Of a DNA stretch of 64,000 nt, positions 1 through 10,115 are shown in pieces. The position numbers and the translations under genes were made by a program. Numbering within the stretch: the first letter of the stretch is position 1; every line of letters begins with the position of its first letter. Source of the stretch: Corythucha ciliata (lineage: Eukaryota; Arthropoda; Insecta; Hemiptera; Tingidae); assembly GCA_038030265.1 (NCBI GenBank), contig CM075943.1, positions 1,736,001 through 1,800,000 on the forward strand, read 5' to 3'. The notes under the pieces were generated by a model. The model saw only the letters and a list, made by a program, of their open reading frames with translations. It ran no database searches and was not told the origin of the DNA.

Positions 1-43
1 CCCGTTTTTTCTGCACTTTGATGGACCTGGTGCCCCCCACTAA

Positions 44-2926
44 TCATTTTGCCCCTTCCATTCCCAGCTCATACGCTAGGTGGGAATTGACATCGGACCC
101 TCCAACCAAGCCGCTGGAAATGGAAGCTAACTGATCACTGATTGGAAATGGTGGATGAACGCTGAACCACTTCCTTCAGTTTTTCAGCATCCGCCGTGTC
201 TCGGGAAACTTGGGTCTGCCTCATGTCAACATGTTGCTCTGATGTGGTTCGTAAAGCTGTTGTACTAAAACGCTCGACTTCGTTGCAAATATTGAGCATA
301 TAAACCATTCCTTGAGTCCATCGAGACAATACACTGCTTGTTATTCCCCTTCCATGGGTCAGTCCTCCCTGGCTCTTCAGTGACCTCATCAGTACTTGCT
401 CAATAGTAAGATCTGACCATAGGCCGGACCAAAATTTTTCAGAGCGACGGATGGTAAATGCACCTTTCGTAAACATTTCATATTCACTCGGAGGCATTCG
501 TTGCTTCAAGTCCACCATGTCTTGTACGTACAACCGTGCACTTTTGGCGTAGTTCAAATGGCCTGCTGCGTGGAAGTAGGGTATCATCATTTCTATGCAT
601 TGAAGATGGCTCTCCCAATCACCCTTTCGCTCCGCCTGAATGAACCTTTTTAACAGAGTGGTCATGCGATAGTGTTGAGCCCATAGCTTCGAAGTCGGTC
701 CATTTTGCTCAACATTGTCCAATGCAGTTCTGAATTTGCAGGAAACCACGTGAAAAACATCATTTTCTTCAGCATTGAGAATGTCAATACCACTTAGTAT
801 GACCTCCATTTCTCTTCTCTCTGCAGAGGTGAACTCTATCTCATCCATTATTGTCATTCCCAGCACAAGATTGGTCAAAATGTGTGCTCGGACAGCCCTC
901 GAGTAGGCGTGTCCTGTGAGCATTTTGTCAACACTTTGCTCTGCATAAATGGTCGTCAGAAGCTCCTTCAGCCCGCTACCCGCCATGATTGCACCAATAC
1001 AACCCATGTACGACATAATGAGATGGAATCCACCTAGCCGCACAACTAACTTATTGAATTCAGGATGATTTCCACTCTCTACGATGTCTCGTGCCTTCAT
1101 GTGGAGGGGTTGATCAAATGTGGTGAAACACGTATCTTGTGAATGGGCTTCAGTTCTTTTTCTGGCATCTTCCAGAGCGGTGACGATGGTGCTGTAATCT
1201 GCAGGTGGCGCACGAATGAATGGTAGGAAAATTATCCTAGAACACTGGAAACTAAGGTGCTGTGTCACCATCTCCATGAAACCGTTCCAGCCCCCCACAT
1301 CATTGTTACCTGTCCATTTACCATACAACCAAACGAGGTCAGGTGGCAACGGCAATACTTTGCCATGTTCTTGTAACTTATTGATCTGAATAGCTGACAA
1401 ACCAGCATTTTTTTTGGCCATGCATTGCAGTATTTGAGAGGACCCAAAGGAGCCAATTGTTGCTGCTGGCACATAATTTTTCAGTCGAGGGATGGGTTGG
1501 TCCGGTAGGACTGCAGATTTTGGCGTCACACACATGGTCCCACCCATCTCGTGAAAAGTATTCTCACCGTCAAGAGTATTTACATTGACATCCGCATTGT
1601 CAAAAACAAATTGTACGAAGGCTCCTTTCTCAACAGGCGGTGAACCTTCGGCCCGCACCATTGCCGAACTTTCCAAACGCTGGACCTCTGTGTACGTACA
1701 CGAAAACCCGAAAGAAGCCAATAGGGTCACAAGGTGTTTTGAACCGAATTTCCTGTACAAATACGCTCCGACACCTGTCAGCAGGGGAGAAACGAATGAT
1801 TTTGGCCGTGCAGCTGATATGAGAGCGTGAGCGAAAGCCAGACACTTTTTCTTCCAGAGGAGATCAGACCGTTTGTGTTTTAGGACGATTGTTTCAATGA
1901 CCAATTCTAGCGATTCAGGTATCCCCGAATCGACTTTCTGCAAGAACGAATCAGAAGAAGGGTATTCGGTGGAATTGTACATTCGAGAGCGGATATCTTG
2001 CAGTACGATCTCCCCAGCAGCCCTCACAACTCTCAACCTCTCCTCCTGAGGGTCCTTTATTTTTTCATTGTACCAGTTGTTGTGTAAAATTTTGTGCTGG
2101 TCTTCTTTAAAACAGATGAACGTTCTGCGGCCTGCCATTCCTTCTGTAATGACAATTTTGTCCCCATAATGTCGAGTCAGGTTTTCTTTTATTGTTCTCA
2201 TATCTGGAACTTCATCGCCTTCGATCTGTTCAATGAGGTCAGACAGCAGGAACTGGCTTTCGTCTCTGTTTTCAGAAATATGTGAGTAAATGTACTCCAT
2301 TGCATCTTGTACATATGAGGAAGTAGGACGCCCTCGTTTCCGAGTTTTACCTGCAAGAGGCACCTGGCATCTGCAGCTACCAAATCCATATCTTCACATA
2401 CAAGACGACTCATAACCTGTTGGCCCCACTCATCTCCTCGAAGTCTGGCTTGCTGCATAATACTCTCTTTCATACTGAGTTTTTGTACAGTGATAACAGT
2501 GTTTCGCGATGACGGAGGCTTTTTCTTCTGGGTCTCTAAAAATTCTTGGGTAATTACTTCTCCACAAAGAAAGCAGATACTCCGAATGTTAGAAGTGGCA
2601 ATCGACGATCTAGAAGTCCTTCTGCTTTCGTGGGAAGGACCTGGGGTTGGCTCACCTACACGCCGAACGGTTGCTGCTACATTCTTCGCTGCTGTGTAGC
2701 GTTTCCAGCATGCTTGATGCACAGTTACTTCCTCCAGATTTTGAAGAAACTGTTCGTTCTCCACAAGGCCACGTTTCACACTTACTTCGATCAATGATTC
2801 AATTCCGCGTTTTTTGACCATGATAGTCTGCCCTTCTTCCAGGCTCTCGCGACAAATAAAACAAACGCCCACAGAGACCGACATTTCGATAAGACTCTCA
2901 CAAGTTCGCGCCACTGCGAAGCTCAC
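44..2926 (-). pseudogene. Broken copy of a recurrent invertebrate protein family
   Basis: Reads right to left. The N-terminal frame (from 2926) is Cys-rich: a CFICRE motif near residue 22, a CWKRY motif near residue 73 and CFLCGEVI near residue 120. Around 2350-2380 the reading frame changes; the main 742-codon frame then runs to 135, with the segment FVQFVFDNADVNVNTLDG followed by FHEMGG about a third of the way in. Near 178-183 (a TTTTT run) the natural C-terminus shifts again, into a frame reading KWFSVHPPFPISDQ and stopping at 44-46. I recall closely similar multi-copy predicted proteins in arthropod and cnidarian genomes; their function is not known to me and I cannot check. Two frameshifts make this copy a pseudogene unless the first is an unspliced intron. 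No TIRs or LTRs were found beside it. Called as mobile-DNA-associated by inference only. Confidence 0.6.
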
Positions 2927-4000
2927 GACTCGGAGTGAAACGATGCGACTGAGGAGTTGAGGACAGATGACCAGGTAAGAAAGGGTTCCAAGGGGGAAGG
3001 GAGACGGGGAGCTTGGAAAGGACAGCTGCTTGAACCATTACACAAGGTCACACAGAAAAAGGAGCTTATATACTCTGAAGGAAGAAGAAGCCCACCTGAT
3101 TAATTCAATTTCTTATTATGAAACATATTTTTGGTAAAACGACGATTAACGTCTATAAAATATTTATGGGAACACTAAATATTATTTGAGAAATGTACGA
3201 AAACGCACTGGAAAAACTATTCATATTAGCATTCACACCTCAAGTAAAATTGACTTCTAACTGGATGTCGGCTCTTTATATTTATAGTGTTTTTTATAAT
3301 AGGAACTATCATAGATAGATACCTGGCTATGATCCTAAAATGAAGCTGATTACATTTACAACAACTTCGTCTCCCATGAGTTTACTTCAAGATGGAGTTT
3401 TAGAGTAATAAATAGGTCAAAAGTGGAGAAAAAGTTAAAATATCCACATTTTGGGAAAAATCCACCATCTTTGAGAGGCTGTATCTTTGGACCTAATGGA
3501 CCTACAGAGTTCCACTACCTGTCAAATTGTAGCAAATTTGATCTAATTTCAAATCTTAAATATCGCCTTTTAGCAAAATATCACTCCTTCAGTGACTTTT
3601 TTGAGAAATACTGAAAAACGAGGAAAATTTTCGTTGTTTTTCGACCAAAAAAAGGTGATCCGTTCATTTTTCAGGGTTGAAAAATCAGTTTCGTTCTCAC
3701 TACGTGTTCCCTAACAACATATTAAAAAAGCAAGTTTACAGTATTTTTTGTAATTTCCGATGTTTTATATGACTGGCCTATCTTCAATGGATCAGTTACT
3801 AGAGTTTGCTCAAGAAATTGATCAGGCCGACATATTATGCTACCAGAACGCGAGCAGTCCGTGGCGAGGTGGGTCAAGCTCTGCTTGCCCCAGTGCTGGA
3901 CGATATGGATCCCCTCCATCAGCAGGAAATTTCATGAATCGGGCGCCAATACCTCCGGACCGCTAAACCCTCCGCAACCCTCTCCCCCGCTCAACCGGTA
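2927..4000. other. No gene seen
   Basis: AT-rich sequence between the broken gene and the GC-rich repeat. I see only short chance ORFs and no TIR, tRNA-like segment or recognisable coding motif. The part just upstream of 2926 (2930-3080) could hold the promoter of the broken gene, but no convincing TATA or initiator stands out. Confidence 0.4.
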
Positions 4001-4008
4001 ACGTAGGG

Positions 4009-4117
4009 ATGGAATCGGGCCGGGCCGGGCCGGGCCGATTTTGAGTCGAAGCCCGGCCAAGACGTTTGCGGCCCGGCCCGAGTCTGGAAACTTCGGGCCG
4101 GGCCGGGCCAGCCCGAG
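4009..4117. repeat. GGGCC/GGCCC-rich short repeat with inverted halves
   Basis: Runs of GGGCC units (4016-4040), then GGCCC units (4052-4080), then GGGCC again (4096-4112). The alternating orientation would let the strand fold into GC-rich hairpins. Its base composition is very unlike the AT-rich flanks. No coding meaning; open frames through it are low-complexity Gly/Pro/Ala artefacts. Confidence 0.7.
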
Positions 4118-5039
4118 TTTTTTACGCTTGCCATAAATATAGCATAAATCTGCATTCCAATGCAATGGCTAAAAAGCCCGCATTCCACCAATCACATGTA
4201 CTTCGAGAGCGAGGAAAAAACACCAAATATGTGAGGGAGAAGAATTTTTCACAAAAGCACGCCTTTGCCTTGAACAAACGCTCGCTGTGTGGCTGTTGAG
4301 CTTTTTCGGTTCACACACTCTGGTGGACATTTCTCCCGCAAGTTGACAACCCTTTAGCGCGGGGGGGGGGTGGACTAGACTCACGGCTCCAAGGGTAGCA
4401 CAATAAGCTACCTATAGGCAGTGGCGTAGGTAGGAATTTGTCCTAGGCGGGGGGGGATCAGATTGAAATCTCGTTGGGGTGAGTGGAGGGGGTAATTTCA
4501 CACTTCAGCCATCATTCCACCCAGCCTGCACACTATCGAATCAATCGGACATCTTTCTGGCCCCATCATAGCCTTGCTCGAGAACAAAATTACTATTAAT
4601 CCCTGATTCATCCAGACATTCCAGAATTTTCTTTTCGATAAATCGTTCCGTTATGGAATGAGTAGAGTAGAGGCTAGTCTGCTAGTCTCATGAAGTTTTC
4701 CCGGATGCAGATCGACGAAGTCGATGATACGCATACGAGTGCAAATGCAAACGCACACTTTTACCCAATTTAAGGGACAGTGGTGGGCACTCAATGATGT
4801 TGGGAAGGAAACCGCGTACATTGGTCAATTGGGCATATCTCCACGGGACTCATACTTTCGGCTCGAATCGGAATACTCAGAAAAAATGACCCTAAAAATA
4901 TCTCTAAAATTTAACGGCTAAAATTTAGAAATGGATGAAACCTTGTATCGCGGGGTCACTGGCGGACCTACACCTATCGGGGCCCAATCGCGGTAATCTC
5001 CAAGAGGCCCCTAAAGTCTCTGTATGAACAAGACATATA

Positions 5040-6340
5040 ATTTTAACTCAGCCTTTTCTATCCTCCAATGAGCGCATTATGACCAGTTTAGCCGAGAATT
5101 TATCAATTTTAGCCATGAATGAGTGCTTTTTGTCAACTTTAACCGCAAATCAGCGCTTATTTTCACAATTTTGGCCGCGTTTATCGTTCTTCTCAATTTC
5201 AGCCGCGGATTAGCCGTTTTGTCCCCCCCCCATAACCATAAATTTGTGCATTTTCACAATTTTAGCAGCAAATTAGCGTTTTTATCCCGTGAGCAAGTTT
5301 CTTAATTATCCACGAGTTTTATTAGCGGTTTTTTTACATTTTAGCACCGCATTAGCAATTTTATAATGCTTTTGGGTATTGCTTATTCCTTCTTCTCAGT
5401 TCTAGCCCGTGAATCAAGATTGTTTTTACTTATAACCGTGCATGAATGTGCGGTTTTTCTGAATTTTAGCCACAAAGTTGACTTCAGATTAAGGCGCGTT
5501 TTTAATTTAAAAATTTCACCACACTTTATACGAAAATTAGTGACGTTCCTGAATTTTAGAAGTGAATTGGCGCTTTTTCTAAATTTTAGCTGCCGTAGCG
5601 TTTCCAACCCGTGCATTACCGACTTCTCTCAATATTTGCCAAGAATTGGCGTTTTCCTCAATTTAAAACAGCAAATTAGCTATTTTTTCCTTTTTTAGCT
5701 GAGAATTCCCCAATTTGAACTGAAAATTGGCGTTTTTCTCAAATTTAGCTGCGCTAATTTCAATTTTAGCGGCGAATTAGTGATTTTCTTCATTTGCATC
5801 CGCGAATTAACGTTTTTCCTCGCCTGCATCTGCCAATTGCAAATTAGCGATTTTTCCCAATTTCAGCTGTGGAATAGCGTTTTACGCCAATTTTTGCGAC
5901 GATTTAGCATCTATTCCTTTTTTTATACGCGAAAGGGCGATTTTTCGCAATTTCAGTTGTGAATTTGCCATTTTTGTACAATTTTAACCTGAAAGCGTAT
6001 TTTTCTTAATAATAATATAGCGTGTTTTCTCAATTTTAACCGCAGGGTTGGCCCAAAAACAACACTTTTGCGTTGATTTCCACAATTCATTCGTAGAATG
6101 GCCTCCATGCATCGCGAATCAGTGATTTTCCCTCAATTTTAGTCTGGAAGTTGCATCGCGAGACCAAGCACTTTTTAGCAGGTATAGACACGAATATTAG
6201 CGATTTTATCCATTTTTTGCCGCGTCAACAAGTTGCAAATTGCCGATTAGCACTTTACTGAGATTTAAGGACCTAATAAAACTTTCTCTTTTTAGCCGCG
6301 AATTTTCCTCAAGATATCGTGAATTTTCTCAATTTGAGCC
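5040..6340 (+). repeat. Degenerate ~28-bp minisatellite (family A array, plus orientation)
   Basis: Diverged tandem copies of a unit close to TTTTAGCCGCGAATTAGCG followed by TTTTTCTCAA. The core words AGCCGCGAATTAG and TTTTCTCAATTTTAG recur throughout. Unit lengths vary by a few bases and no coding signal is seen. The same unit forms the arrays at 23540-24925, 28640-29340, 49830-50900, 52240-52930, 53985-54120, 54540-54935 and 62440-63640. Confidence 0.85.
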
Positions 6341-6419
6341 ACCAGAATAGCGCTTCCGGGGGCTCAATCGAACATTCGGCCCCCAGTCTTTGCTGATGTC
6401 ACTTGCAACGTTATATTCT

Positions 6420-6680
6420 CCAGGGGAGTGATTCTGTAACTTGCAAAATTTACGTGTCGTAACTGGGAAGGAGGGGGAGAGGATGTATCCCGTTGCCTTG
6501 GTTTTTCCACACATTTGTTAAGAATTTATTGTTTTTTCTTCGAGACCACACATTCTCGCGTGAAAATTCCGCAGTTTAATTCACTAGGAATCGTAAAAAC
6601 CATGACAACGAGGTACTCCCCTCGCCATTCTTCCATTTTACGACACGTAAATTTTGCAAGTTACAGAATCATCCCCCAGG
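6420..6680. mobile_element. MITE with ~43-bp terminal inverted repeats, inside family A copy 1
   Basis: The left arm begins CCAGGGGAGTGATTCTG (6420) and runs through TTGCAAAATTTACGTGTCG. The right arm, ending at 6680, is its reverse complement with few changes (CGACACGTAAATTTTGCAAG, then CAGAATCATCCCCCAGG). The related family A copy at 63660-63710 lacks this block at the matching place, giving an empty-site comparison. Target duplication is short or unclear. Internal sequence (~175 bp) is non-coding. Confidence 0.7.
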
Positions 6681-7109
6681 TCGGATAAACAGGAATTTGT
6701 AGAAAGTAGCCAAATCGCTGTCCTACCGTCCGATCTCTTCACATACCTACATCCATGGACAACCTAAACACCCTCATTTTACACTATTGAAGCTTCTCGG
6801 GCGCCCCCCCCCTTGCCACTGCCTCGGTACGCTACTTCGTGGGGTCTGATGTCCAAGGAAGCATGGACGCACGCGGACCTTTTCGGGCTGCTTGAAGTCG
6901 AGAAATTCTGCTAAACGTAACTTCAACGAGAAACGCTTATTTTTAGAGATTTTATGAGGCTCTTTAGAGCGTTGGTATACTAGTGTTCCTTCGTTTGCAT
7001 ACTTGTAGCTCTGGGGGGGGGGGGGAATCTATCCCCTATATCCCCCCCGTACCTACGCCCCTGCCTATAGGCTTCCTTGCTAAGGGGAAATTGCCCCCGC
7101 CCTCCAGAA

Positions 7110-7505
7110 GAGATTGACCAGTAGTAGACTTGAGCTTTTTGGTGAAAAGAGGTAACCTCTCCATGTTTAAAGAGTATTTATTTCTTAATTTGTGACCGTG
7201 GTTTCGGTCGACTATACCATCTTCAGATAAGGTTTAGGGCGTAAAAACCACTCTCGCCACATGACTTTTACTAAAACGAGCCGTGATCACAGGCTACATG
7301 AGCCTGTCGGATTAGCCTGTGATCACTGCTCGTTTTACTGAAAGTCGTGTGAAGAGGGTGGTTCTTACGCCCTAAACTTTGTTTGAAGATGGTCTAGCTC
7401 TAGTGGACCGAAACGATGGTCACGAATTAATAAAGACACTTCAAACGTGGAGAAATTAGCCTTTTTCACCAAGAAACTTGAGTCATCCAAACTGCACTAT
7501 CTCAC
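7110..7505. repeat. Large imperfect palindrome (foldback), arms ~185 bp
   Basis: The sequence on each side of about 7300 is inverted: ACCATCTTCAGATAAGGTTT... on the left matches AAACTTTGTTTGAAGATGGT on the right, TTTAGGGCGTAAAAACCAC matches GTGGTTCTTACGCCCTAAA, and the match extends out to ACTTGAG/CTTGAGT pairs near 7121 and 7490. Read outward, each arm carries GAAGATGGT...GACCGAAAC...GGTCAC and ends in AATTAATAAA or a close variant, like the 3' part of a retroelement. It may be two head-to-head copies of a short element or an inverted-terminal Penelope-like remnant; no coding sequence supports either. Confidence 0.7.
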
Positions 7506-7639
7506 GTCGCATCAATACAATGAGACGATCAATGAGATTGAAAAACGCTCGTCTCCAGGAAATTCCGCACTCGCGTATGATCTTGCTTTCCTACATAAGT
7601 CGTCGAAAAAGCGAGAATTTTCAATTAGTGATGAGCAAA

Positions 7640-7830
7640 AATGGTCTTGGTCTTCTTGCGAGAATCTTGCAGCAAGACCAAGACCAAGACGCAAGACCAA
7701 GACTCTCTAACGGCTGCAAGACCAAGACTTGAAATGCAAGACCAAGACTTTCTACAAGACTTTACGAACGAGTCTTGCGCAAGATCAAGACTGTGTTGCA
7801 GAGTCTTGCGAGTCTTGCAAAAAGAAGTTC
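7640..7830. repeat. CAAGAC-based short repeat with inverted units
   Basis: Many copies of GCAAGACCAAGACT and its complement AGTCTTGC in mixed orientation (for example AGCAAGACCAAGACC at 7672 and GAGTCTTGCGAGTCTTGC at 7800), so the segment can form several small hairpins. Frames across it are repeat artefacts. Confidence 0.7.
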
Positions 7831-7834
7831 TGCT

Positions 7835-8430
7835 TTTAAAAACCGAATTTTGTGGGTTTTGCTCTTCCAAGAACACATTTTGCTGATATTTTCGCTCTTC
7901 CACAACCAAATGTCACCGATTTTGCCCCCTTGATACCAAACTTCACGGACTTTAGCCATTTAAATTTCCAGCCATTCTAATTTCGCGCATTTTCATTATT
8001 TAAAAAAAAAATTTGTGGCCTTTGTTCTTTCTGGAATCAGTTGTACATATTTCGCTGTTTCGAAAACCAAATGTTGCTCTTTCAAAAAAGAAATTCACGG
8101 ATTTGGCTGGTTCAAATACCAAATTTCGTCATTTCGGCCATCGGCTCTCATAAACGTCAGTTTCGTGGATGTCCGCTCTTTCATAGTCAAATTTTGCGAA
8201 TTTGGCTCCTAAAAATTCCAGTTTTTGGAAGTTTTGCTATTTCAAAAGCCAAATTCACATCCGCGCGTTAAAACCCAATTTCTTGGATTTGGCACCTTAA
8301 AAACCAATTTCGGGGATTTACGCTTTATTAAAATCAGCTGTTCCTTACCAGATGGACAGGTTTGGTTCGTTCAAAAAAGTAATTCAGCTCATTTGAAACC
8401 CAAATTTCGTTTTTTTGGCCTTCTCAATCC
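7835..8430 (+). repeat. Degenerate ~32-bp tandem array (type D)
   Basis: Diverged units near CCAAATTTCGCGGATTTGGC followed by TCTTTCAAAAA. Recurring words are GGATTTGGC, CAAATTT and TTTCAAAAA or TTCAAATACC. It differs in sequence from the family A unit but is similar in unit length and AT richness. No ends or target duplication were recognised. Confidence 0.6.
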
Positions 8431-8695
8431 ACAAATGGTTGCAGAAGGGTGGGACAGGTTACATTTTTTTCAGTATACGGCGAGATATGAAGGAAAAATA
8501 CGAAGAACATCCAAAAATATCGGAGGTGGGGATAAATGAATAAAACTGAAAAAAAGAAATTTTTCATTTCAAAAGTCCCGAACTAGGTTGTTTTTGAGTT
8601 GTTTTTTCGATATGCAATGCAATTGTTTTCTTCAAAAAGAACAACAAAAACAAAAAACAAAAGACAGACCACTCTAAGGCAAATTGCCCAAAGGT

Positions 8696-9010
8696 AGTCG
8701 TGCCAGCCACTTTAAAGCACCAAATTTTTGCCTACTACCATGCTTCCGAGTATGGCTGCCATTTAGGCATTACTAAAACTTTTCAGGCTATATCAGCGAT
8801 TTTCTATTGGCCTGGGTTGTGGCGACTCATCACAAACAAAGTGAACGGCTGCCTAATATGCCAACGGGCCAAGGCCCCACAGCATCTTCCTCACGGTCAG
8901 TTATCTTCGATCATTGCTACTCGCCCAAACCAACAACTCTTTATCGATCTAGCAGGACCTTTACCAATGTCCAAAGGACGTCACCAATTCATTTTCGTTG
9001 CGACCGCTAC
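8696..9010 (+). pseudogene. Gypsy-type integrase fragment (zinc-binding domain and start of core)
   Basis: Translates as a Gypsy/Ty3 integrase: PATLKHQIFAYYHASEYGCH, LGITKTFQAISAIFYWPG, CLICQRAKAPQH, then QLFIDLAGPLP. The HHCC zinc-binding pattern is visible as H...H then CLIC. The first catalytic Asp lies in FIDLAGP. The homology stops at about 9005-9015, where R1-like sequence begins in another frame, so the rest of the core is missing. No LTR or protease/RT is adjacent; it is an isolated remnant. Confidence 0.8.
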
Positions 9011-9011
9011 G

Positions 9012-10115
9012 TTAGGCTCAGCCACGGCGGTATCACGGCCGAACGGGAGATCACGTGTGGGTGCCCGCAGGGAGCGGTTCCAGCGTGCCTCCTTTGGGCC
9101 CTGGGCTTTGCCCCTCATCTCCGTGACCTCGAGGCGGCAGGGTTGGCAACCACCGCTTCACCGATTTCGGCAGGAATTCCGCCGCATCGACGACCTCGTT
9201 ACGACCTGGTGCGACACCCGACGCTTGAAAATAAACTACGCCAAGTCGTCAACCACCATATTCCGCGGAATACAGCTCTTCCCAGCGCAACGTCATTTAA
9301 TCACGCTTCGTAACCAAACGATGCCGATGACAACCTCCATGCGATACCTAGAAGTGACCATTATCCGCTCAGGACCGCCAACCCTGGATATCGCGAACCT
9401 GGCCAACACCACGATGCCCACCTGTGACTTCCTTCGAGGAGTCTCCGGCTGTGGATGGGGGCCCACATTCCAGAAGAGACTCCTCTACTACAAAGCAGCG
9501 TAGCCTATGCGTGCGCTCTGTGGTGGCAGCGAGCACGTCGAGCCCAGCGACAATAAATACGCAGCATTCAACGTCGCTTCCTCATTGCCGCTCTCCGCGC
9601 TTATTCCACAACGGCACATTTAACTGGACGTCGAGCTCGACGTGCTGGCGGCCATGCGCGCCCGAAAGCTCGGTATACACCACCCGCTTCCATCATGGCT
9701 ACAGCCCATCCCGGCAACGCTCGCGGACGCGGATTACCACAAGGCCTGCCATCACGCCGCCATCCAGAAATGGCAACGCGAATGTTCCACCGCAACAACA
9801 GGACGCCACACATACGAAGCTTCTTGAGTTACCCCGCTGTCCAACTCCTCTCGGGTCACGGCTCCTTCTACGGGAGGCTTCACTTCCACCGACGTCGAGA
9901 CAGCCGTGACTGCCCATGCGGGGGCCAGTTCAGTTCGCCGCTTTCTGTGCTTCGCCAACGCACGGTGCAGTCAGAGAGGAAATGGCCCGGACATCGGCCA
10001 ACCGCAAGGGGCACTGGATACCCAGAGCACCGACGAGTGGACCTTCGAGACCAGCCATCACCACCTGCCGCTTTCAATCGTCACGTCAACAGCGTCCCTT
10101 TCCCCTAACGTCTAC
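9012..10115 (+). pseudogene. R1-like non-LTR element, 3' half of ORF2 (decayed)
   Basis: Begins in the RT domain with ITCGCPQGAVPACLLWALGF, the GxPQG box. The catalytic FADD segment after GLATTA is lost. Then come WCDTRRLKINYAKSST and RYLEVTI (RT thumb), a RARKLGIHHPLPSWLQ region, and a C-terminal GHGSFYGRLHF...DSRDCPCG zinc-finger-like motif near 9850-9925. Several frame changes are needed, so it is dead. R1-clade identity is from motif style; R1 proper sits in 28S rDNA but no rDNA flanks it here. GC content is clearly higher than in the surroundings. Confidence 0.7.

Larger units (their letters stand above)
4957..6837 (+). mobile_element. Minisatellite-carrying element 'family A', copy 1
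   Basis: Starts CACTGGCGGACCTACACC and ends CGGTACGCTACTT. Flanked by CGCGGGGT (4949-4956) and CGTGGGGT (6838-6845), a 7-of-8 target duplication. The ends were fixed by comparison with the copy at 54476-63922, which shares both termini and has a perfect duplication. Order: about 80 bp of unique left end (CTATCGGGGCCC, then TCTCCAAGAGGCCC), a degenerate ~28-bp array, then about 500 bp of unique right part containing a CCACCAGAA...GGGGGCTCAAT block shared with 63620-63650. No coding capacity. The 8-bp duplication suggests a non-autonomous hAT relative; terminal inverted similarity is weak. Confidence 0.7.
4419..7063. mobile_element. hAT-like DNA element (outer), 8-bp target duplication
   Basis: The left end reads CAGTGGCGTAGGTA (4419-4432). 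The right end reads TACCTACGCCCCTG (7050-7063), whose complement is CAGGGGCGTAGGTA, so 13 of 14 terminal bases are inverted repeats. Directly outside both ends is CCTATAGG (4411-4418 and 7064-7071), a perfect 8-bp direct repeat. CAG...CTG termini with an 8-bp duplication are typical of hAT elements. No transposase is present, so it is non-autonomous. The duplication is itself palindromic, which weakens it slightly. Most of the interior is a second, nested element (4957-6837); without it this element is about 0.76 kb. Confidence 0.75.

Noticed and set aside
5123..5700. Phe-rich hydrophobic frames (possible membrane proteins)
   Set aside because: They are translations of the ~28-bp repeat TTTTCTCAATTTTAGC and recur wherever the array occurs.
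9012..10115. Nearby ribosomal DNA suggested by the R1-like element
   Set aside because: No 28S-like sequence flanks the fragment; R1-clade elements also occur dispersed.
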